From Moraxella equi (GTDB lineage: Bacteria > Pseudomonadota > Gammaproteobacteria > Pseudomonadales > Moraxellaceae): a stretch of DNA of 7,267 bases. Positions 7,136 to 7,267 of the stretch are shown piece after piece. The stretch lies in assembly GCF_002027555.1 (NCBI RefSeq), contig NZ_MXAP01000018.1, positions 1 through 7,267 of the forward strand, read 5' to 3'. The stretch's first letter is position 1, and every line of letters starts with the position of its first letter. The notes beneath the pieces are model-generated. The model was not told the DNA's origin, made no database searches, and saw only the letters and a program-made list of their open reading frames with translations. A program made the position numbers and the translations under genes.

Positions 7136-7165
7136 ATAAAATCATTTTTTTATTGTAAATGTCAA
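7136..7165 (-). promoter_or_regulatory. Candidate promoter of the barrel gene
   Basis: A perfect TTGACA (complement of 7160-7165) is followed after 18 nt by TTTTAT (complement of 7136-7141, 4 of 6 matches). Initiation near 7129 would give an 80-nt leader containing the hairpin at 7055-7089. A competing upstream candidate is the extended -10 at 7239-7247. Confidence 0.4.
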
Positions 7166-7233
7166 AATAATAATACATGCCCCGATGTGGTTGTGTTTTT
7201 GGAATGAATAAAACATAACCTTATTATTAGTGT

Positions 7234-7256
7234 GGAATATTATAGCATAATATACC
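7234..7256. repeat. AT-rich palindrome near right edge
   Basis: GGAATATTAT (7234-7243) and ATAATATACC (7247-7256) pair at 9 of 10 positions around the loop AGC. Nothing follows that would make it a terminator. Confidence 0.6.
7239..7247 (-). promoter_or_regulatory. Extended -10 element near the right edge
   Basis: TGCTATAAT on the minus strand is a perfect extended -10, about 190 nt upstream of the barrel gene. It lies inside the palindrome at 7234-7256 and just outside the repeat end at 7251-7267, so it may belong to the repeat rather than to the gene. Confidence 0.35.
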
Positions 7257-7267
7257 AACCGAACTTA
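7251..7267 (+). repeat. Outward-facing repeat end at right edge
   Basis: TATACCAACCGAACTTA is the inverted copy of the left edge (14 consecutive identical bases). It resembles the MITE end TATACTCAACCAACTT at 4058, differing mainly by single-base gaps. It probably begins a repeat or insertion element that continues beyond the window. Confidence 0.4.

Noticed and set aside
7125..7150. Possible Fur box (GATAATAAAATCATT) upstream of the barrel gene
   Set aside because: It shares GATAAT and ATCATT with the Fur consensus but at the wrong spacing, and the full 19-bp alignment is poor in AT-rich DNA.

Overview
The window looks like chromosomal DNA from a Moraxella-like gammaproteobacterium (family Moraxellaceae). 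This rests on the protein flavour only: an E. coli-type long PurB, an E. coli-like DedA, and outer-membrane proteins reminiscent of Acinetobacter/Moraxella hypotheticals. It also rests on the AT-rich gaps that carry many small palindromic repeats. No 16S or other marker is present, so the genus is an inference. All six genes lie on the minus strand, so transcription runs from right to left.

Layout in transcription order. At 6206-7048 is an unrecognised outer-membrane beta-barrel protein. Its candidate TTGACA promoter is followed by a leader that can fold over its own ribosome binding site. At 5135-5779 is a DedA-family membrane protein, followed 47 nt later by an Smr-domain nuclease (4380-5087); the two are probably one operon driven by an extended -10 promoter. 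A 450-nt gap (3930-4379) holds a nested set of inverted repeats that looks like a MITE inside another palindromic element. At 2925-3929 is a conserved-looking outer-membrane barrel protein of unknown function. It is followed by a secreted peptidoglycan-binding/YkuD protein (1685-2815) with its own promoter and terminator. Last comes purB (201-1598, adenylosuccinate lyase) with a strong terminator, then a second small MITE (14-153).

Two things stand out. First, the YkuD-domain protein has the L,D-transpeptidase fold and flanking motifs, but the catalytic SHGCxR motif reads P-I-G-S-I-G. The nucleophilic Cys, the adjacent His and the Arg are all missing, so it is probably a pseudo-transpeptidase that binds peptidoglycan without cross-linking it. 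Second, small elements ending in TATA with a shared terminal repeat occur at 14-153 and 4058-4205. Related ends lie at both extreme edges of the window, pointing outward, so the segment is bracketed by members of one repeat family.

Functionally the window mixes housekeeping (purine synthesis, membrane homeostasis, probable ribosome-collision or nucleic-acid nuclease) with cell-envelope genes (two barrels and a periplasmic wall-binding protein). I found no CRISPR array, tRNA, rRNA, phage gene or defence system.
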